A stretch of 64,000 bases of DNA from Candidatus Cloacimonetes bacterium HGW-Cloacimonetes-2 (GTDB lineage Bacteria; Cloacimonadota; Cloacimonadia; Cloacimonadales; Cloacimonadaceae): the NCBI GenBank assembly GCA_002842035.1, contig PHBP01000011.1:23163-87162 (forward strand), written 5' to 3'. Below are positions 61,768 to 64,000 of the stretch, piece by piece. Position numbers and translations under genes: made by a program. The notes below the pieces were generated by a model. The model searched no databases. It had not been told where the DNA came from and saw nothing but the letters and a program-made list of their open reading frames with translations. Every line of letters begins with the position of its first letter. The stretch's first letter is position 1.

Positions 61768-63762
61768 ATGAGAAGACTGCTTGTACTGGTAGTCGGTATT
61801 GTTATACTGACTTCGTCGATTTCTGCGCTTAGTCTTACCGATTCTAACTTGATTACTATCGGTGAGAATAGCTTCCGATTGGAACTGGAATCCTGGAAAC
61901 GTGTCTCTGACTATGTTTACCAACCTGTTACATTTTCGGTGTCATCCGTCGAATACCGAGACAGCCTGATGCTGAGCTTCCAATCACCTGAAATGCTGCT
62001 AATACTCACATTGAAAGAACGCCCAGGATTAGGAGCTAAAGCTTGGTTAGCGACAGCTAATCTTCAAGCTCAAACTGATGTGATGATCAGAAATCTAAAT
62101 CTTACCATGGCTCACACAGACGATATTGGCTTGAGATGCTACAAAGGTCCGGAAGCTATAAATCGTAACAACCAGGAGTTCAATAGAAACATCGTACCGT
62201 ACACAGATAAGGTGATCGAGTACTCCGGTCATCACGGAAGTTTCTGGATAGTAGCTTCAAACTATGCAGATTGCTACGGGGTCGAGTACATTACCCCCAA
62301 TAGTATAGTCCTGTACGATAACAAGCTGCATTACTTCCGTCAATTCCGTCAATCATCCAATACAACTGACTTGCCCAGGGATTGCATGCCACTACTTCAG
62401 GATCACTCCAGATCCTGGTCTTTTCTGATCTTCGAAGAGCAACCTCGATTACTTTGGATTAACCGGTGGTTGGGCGATCGAAGAGCAGCTGTATCAATTA
62501 CAAACGATGCAGATGGAGAATCATACGATCGATTAGCAGCAGTTTATTATGGCACTAATAATCCCAACAGCCCTCTTTATATGAATCAAGGGATAATAGC
62601 CAACAACCTAAAGATATCGCATACAACTTTTGGGGAAAACTACTTGGCTCTTAAGACCCTCACTGAAGATATTATGCGTTATGGCAATGCAATATCTTAT
62701 CATACTTATGCTAACAATATTGATCCTCCAGGCTCAAATGCACAGGCATTGTTGAATGATATGCTCCCATACAACATACGTCTCTGGATTGATCACGGAG
62801 TTCCCACAAACCCCGAGGATCTCGCCTGGAATGGCCTGGTTGTAGGCAGTCCTCACTACATTGGTGATGTTATCAATCAATCCAATATCGAATACGCATG
62901 GATGGCTGATACTCCTGCATCAAACCCCTTCAACGCATTTGATGATCCTTGGAGATTGCCACATCTGCTTTATGAGCTGACAGCTCTGGAAAAGCCTGTT
63001 TGGTTCTTTGGAAGAACAAGGACTCAGACTTGGGAGTATCTGGATCAGCAGATTACCATTGATATGAAGAATCAGATGACACCGGAGAATTTGGATCGTC
63101 TTCTAATAGATCGTGGATTGAACATTTGTTATACTCATTTCTGTTTTACCAATTGGACGGGTATCAACTCCTTCTATATTACTACTCCAGAAGGAGAATA
63201 CCAGGTTCGTCCCGCGGTTGAGAATATGTTGCAGATGCTGGATCATTATCAGACACATAGAGGACTTTGGGTCGAGACTATTGAAAACATTTTTGATCGT
63301 ATGCTGGCAATCGAAGAGCTCCGGGTGATTTCAGTACTTCCTATGGATGGCTCTAGTCGATACAGAGTTACTTTAAGAAATGGGTCTCAGAAAGCATTGG
63401 AGGATTTGTATCTTCGCTATACCGATCAAGAATTTAGAATACCGCACATTGCAGCCGGTGACGATTTTGATCTAGTATTATATACGGATTCTCCGGGTAG
63501 CTCATACACTCCACGCAATAAATTCGTTGCTTACCACAATAATGGAGATTTATTGATCAAAGATCTTCTTAATCCCGGCATCGATCCTGTACAGGTAAAA
63601 ATATTCAATCTGCGCGGACAACTACTAGAAGAATACGATAGTAACAGAACCGAGACTTTGATATCTATTCCATTGGCAAATTACTCCAATGGAATCTACT
63701 TTGTTCGTCTGGATTTTCCTGGAGATATAGACTATAAGCTCAGATTTTCTGTTGTCAAATAA
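61768..63762 (+). CDS. Secreted protein with T9SS sorting domain and possible deacetylase-like barrel
   Basis: A 664-aa exported protein with a signal peptide (about 1-20). The middle region (about 245-480) has AAVSITNDADGESYDRL, then NAISYHTYANNIDPPGSN, NIRLWIDHG and KPVWFFGRTRT. This layout faintly recalls polysaccharide-deacetylase (NodB-type) barrels with their Asp-Asp and His-containing motifs, but the canonical H-x3-H is not intact, so I would not claim activity. The last 75 residues form a T9SS sorting domain (VQVKIFNLRGQLLEEY, NYSNGIYFVRLDF, basic end). It is the last gene before the 5S rRNA. Confidence 0.7.
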   Translation: MRRLLVLVVGIVILTSSISALSLTDSNLITIGENSFRLELESWKRVSDYVYQPVTFSVSSVEYRDSLMLSFQSPEMLLILTLKERPGLGAKAWLATANLQAQTDVMIRNLNLTMAHTDDIGLRCYKGPEAINRNNQEFNRNIVPYTDKVIEYSGHHGSFWIVASNYADCYGVEYITPNSIVLYDNKLHYFRQFRQSSNTTDLPRDCMPLLQDHSRSWSFLIFEEQPRLLWINRWLGDRRAAVSITNDADGESYDRLAAVYYGTNNPNSPLYMNQGIIANNLKISHTTFGENYLALKTLTEDIMRYGNAISYHTYANNIDPPGSNAQALLNDMLPYNIRLWIDHGVPTNPEDLAWNGLVVGSPHYIGDVINQSNIEYAWMADTPASNPFNAFDDPWRLPHLLYELTALEKPVWFFGRTRTQTWEYLDQQITIDMKNQMTPENLDRLLIDRGLNICYTHFCFTNWTGINSFYITTPEGEYQVRPAVENMLQMLDHYQTHRGLWVETIENIFDRMLAIEELRVISVLPMDGSSRYRVTLRNGSQKALEDLYLRYTDQEFRIPHIAAGDDFDLVLYTDSPGSSYTPRNKFVAYHNNGDLLIKDLLNPGIDPVQVKIFNLRGQLLEEYDSNRTETLISIPLANYSNGIYFVRLDFPGDIDYKLRFSVVK

Positions 63763-63914
63763 GCTTCGCAGCTTGCAGATTGAAGTTTGGGAACTATCTC
63801 GTTGCTCCTATGCTATCAGTCATCCAGATGATGATCTGGGGCAGGATCCTTGCCGAGTAGCAGGGGTCTGATGTATCTTGCGCTGTTTCCCTGCATAAAG
63901 CAGATAAAGGCGTT

Positions 63915-64000
63915 AGCGATGGCGGCGACCTACTCTCCCACGCAGTTGCCCACGCAGTACCATCGGCGCAGATGAGCTTAACTTCTGTGTTCGGAATGGG
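63915..64000 (-). rRNA. rrf: 5S ribosomal RNA, 3' part (5' end outside window)
   Basis: The complement reads CCCATTCCGAACACAGAAGT followed by TAAGCTCATCTGCGCCGATG, GTACTGCGTGGG, then GGGAGAGTAGGTCGCCGCC, the standard 3' two-thirds of bacterial 5S rRNA. The 3' end is estimated at about 63911-63920. The gene runs off the right edge on the minus strand, so the 16S-23S operon would lie to the right. No clear terminator is seen downstream (63763-63910). Confidence 0.9.

Noticed and set aside
63937..63957. Direct repeat CCCACGCAG twice, 12 bp apart, within the 5S rRNA
   Set aside because: It falls in the hairpin of 5S helix IV, where the two halves can pair; this is probably normal 5S structure rather than a duplication.
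1..64000. Insertion sequence, integrase, phage or defence island
   Set aside because: No transposase, integrase, phage structural, restriction, toxin-antitoxin or Cas gene was seen; the gene content is housekeeping plus metabolism and surface functions.

Overview
The window looks like a chromosomal segment from an anaerobic bacterium of the FCB group, most probably a Candidatus Cloacimonadota (Cloacimonas-like) lineage. This placement is inference from gene content. The content includes a 2-oxoacid:ferredoxin oxidoreductase with membrane ferredoxins, a complete methylmalonyl-CoA mutase set (mutA, mutB, meaB), a HydE maturase, a hybrid-cluster protein, an archaeal-type ProRS, and type IX secretion (T9SS) parts: a PorU-like C25 peptidase, a PorV-like barrel and several secreted proteins with C-terminal sorting domains. 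Nothing aerobic (oxidases, catalase) is visible.

Layout. 1-2634 (+): end of korA, korB, a NapH-like membrane iron-sulfur protein and a membrane-anchored ferredoxin. 2827-5797 (-): a lipoprotein solute-binding protein overlapping a membrane PP2C/SpoIIE-type phosphatase. 5798-6647: non-coding, with a decayed T9SS tail and a large hairpin built of 11-bp units. 6648-17736 (-): pyrG, a class III aminotransferase, a thiolase, meaB, mutB, mutA and pgk. 17805-21951 (-): a secreted nuclease, an FG-GAP T9SS cargo protein, a 58-aa zinc-ribbon protein and a radical SAM/SPASM protein; a second decayed T9SS tail lies in between. 21974-43947 (-): a long head-to-tail run transcribed proS, cinA, purD, porU-like, porV-like, a lipoprotein, an SLBB protein, a Wzc-type tyrosine kinase with 12 consecutive tyrosines, ispE, prs, rplY, pth, rpsF, ssb, rpsR, a DUF2232-like protein, rplI, a membrane protein, a DUF721/DciA protein, rpe and ffh. 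44269-47933: hydE, an orphan gene, an alanine/ornithine racemase-family enzyme and a GNAT acetyltransferase. 48109-51511 (+): a TetR regulator, a ferredoxin, a cupin and hcp, headed by a palindromic operator. 51924-63762: a methyltransferase, then PHP, a membrane protein, a PatB-like lyase, dapD, a DapC-like aminotransferase and an amidohydrolase, then ybaB, recR, ribE, an Ig-like lipoprotein and a large secreted T9SS protein. The right edge holds the 3' part of a 5S rRNA on the minus strand.

How the genes work together. KorAB would reduce ferredoxin during amino-acid or 2-oxoacid oxidation, and the two adjacent iron-sulfur proteins offer a membrane route for those electrons. The mutA-mutB-meaB set interconverts succinyl-CoA and (R)-methylmalonyl-CoA (propionate metabolism). 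The PorU/PorV/SLBB/Wzc block puts surface-protein anchoring next to polysaccharide export. DapD with the neighbouring aminotransferase gives two successive steps of the succinylase lysine/diaminopimelate route.

The least expected signal is non-coding. At least seven intergenic sites, and no gene, contain arrays of units repeating every 11 bp, most of them bounded by inverted repeats. The unit sequence differs from site to site, but the 11-bp period does not.
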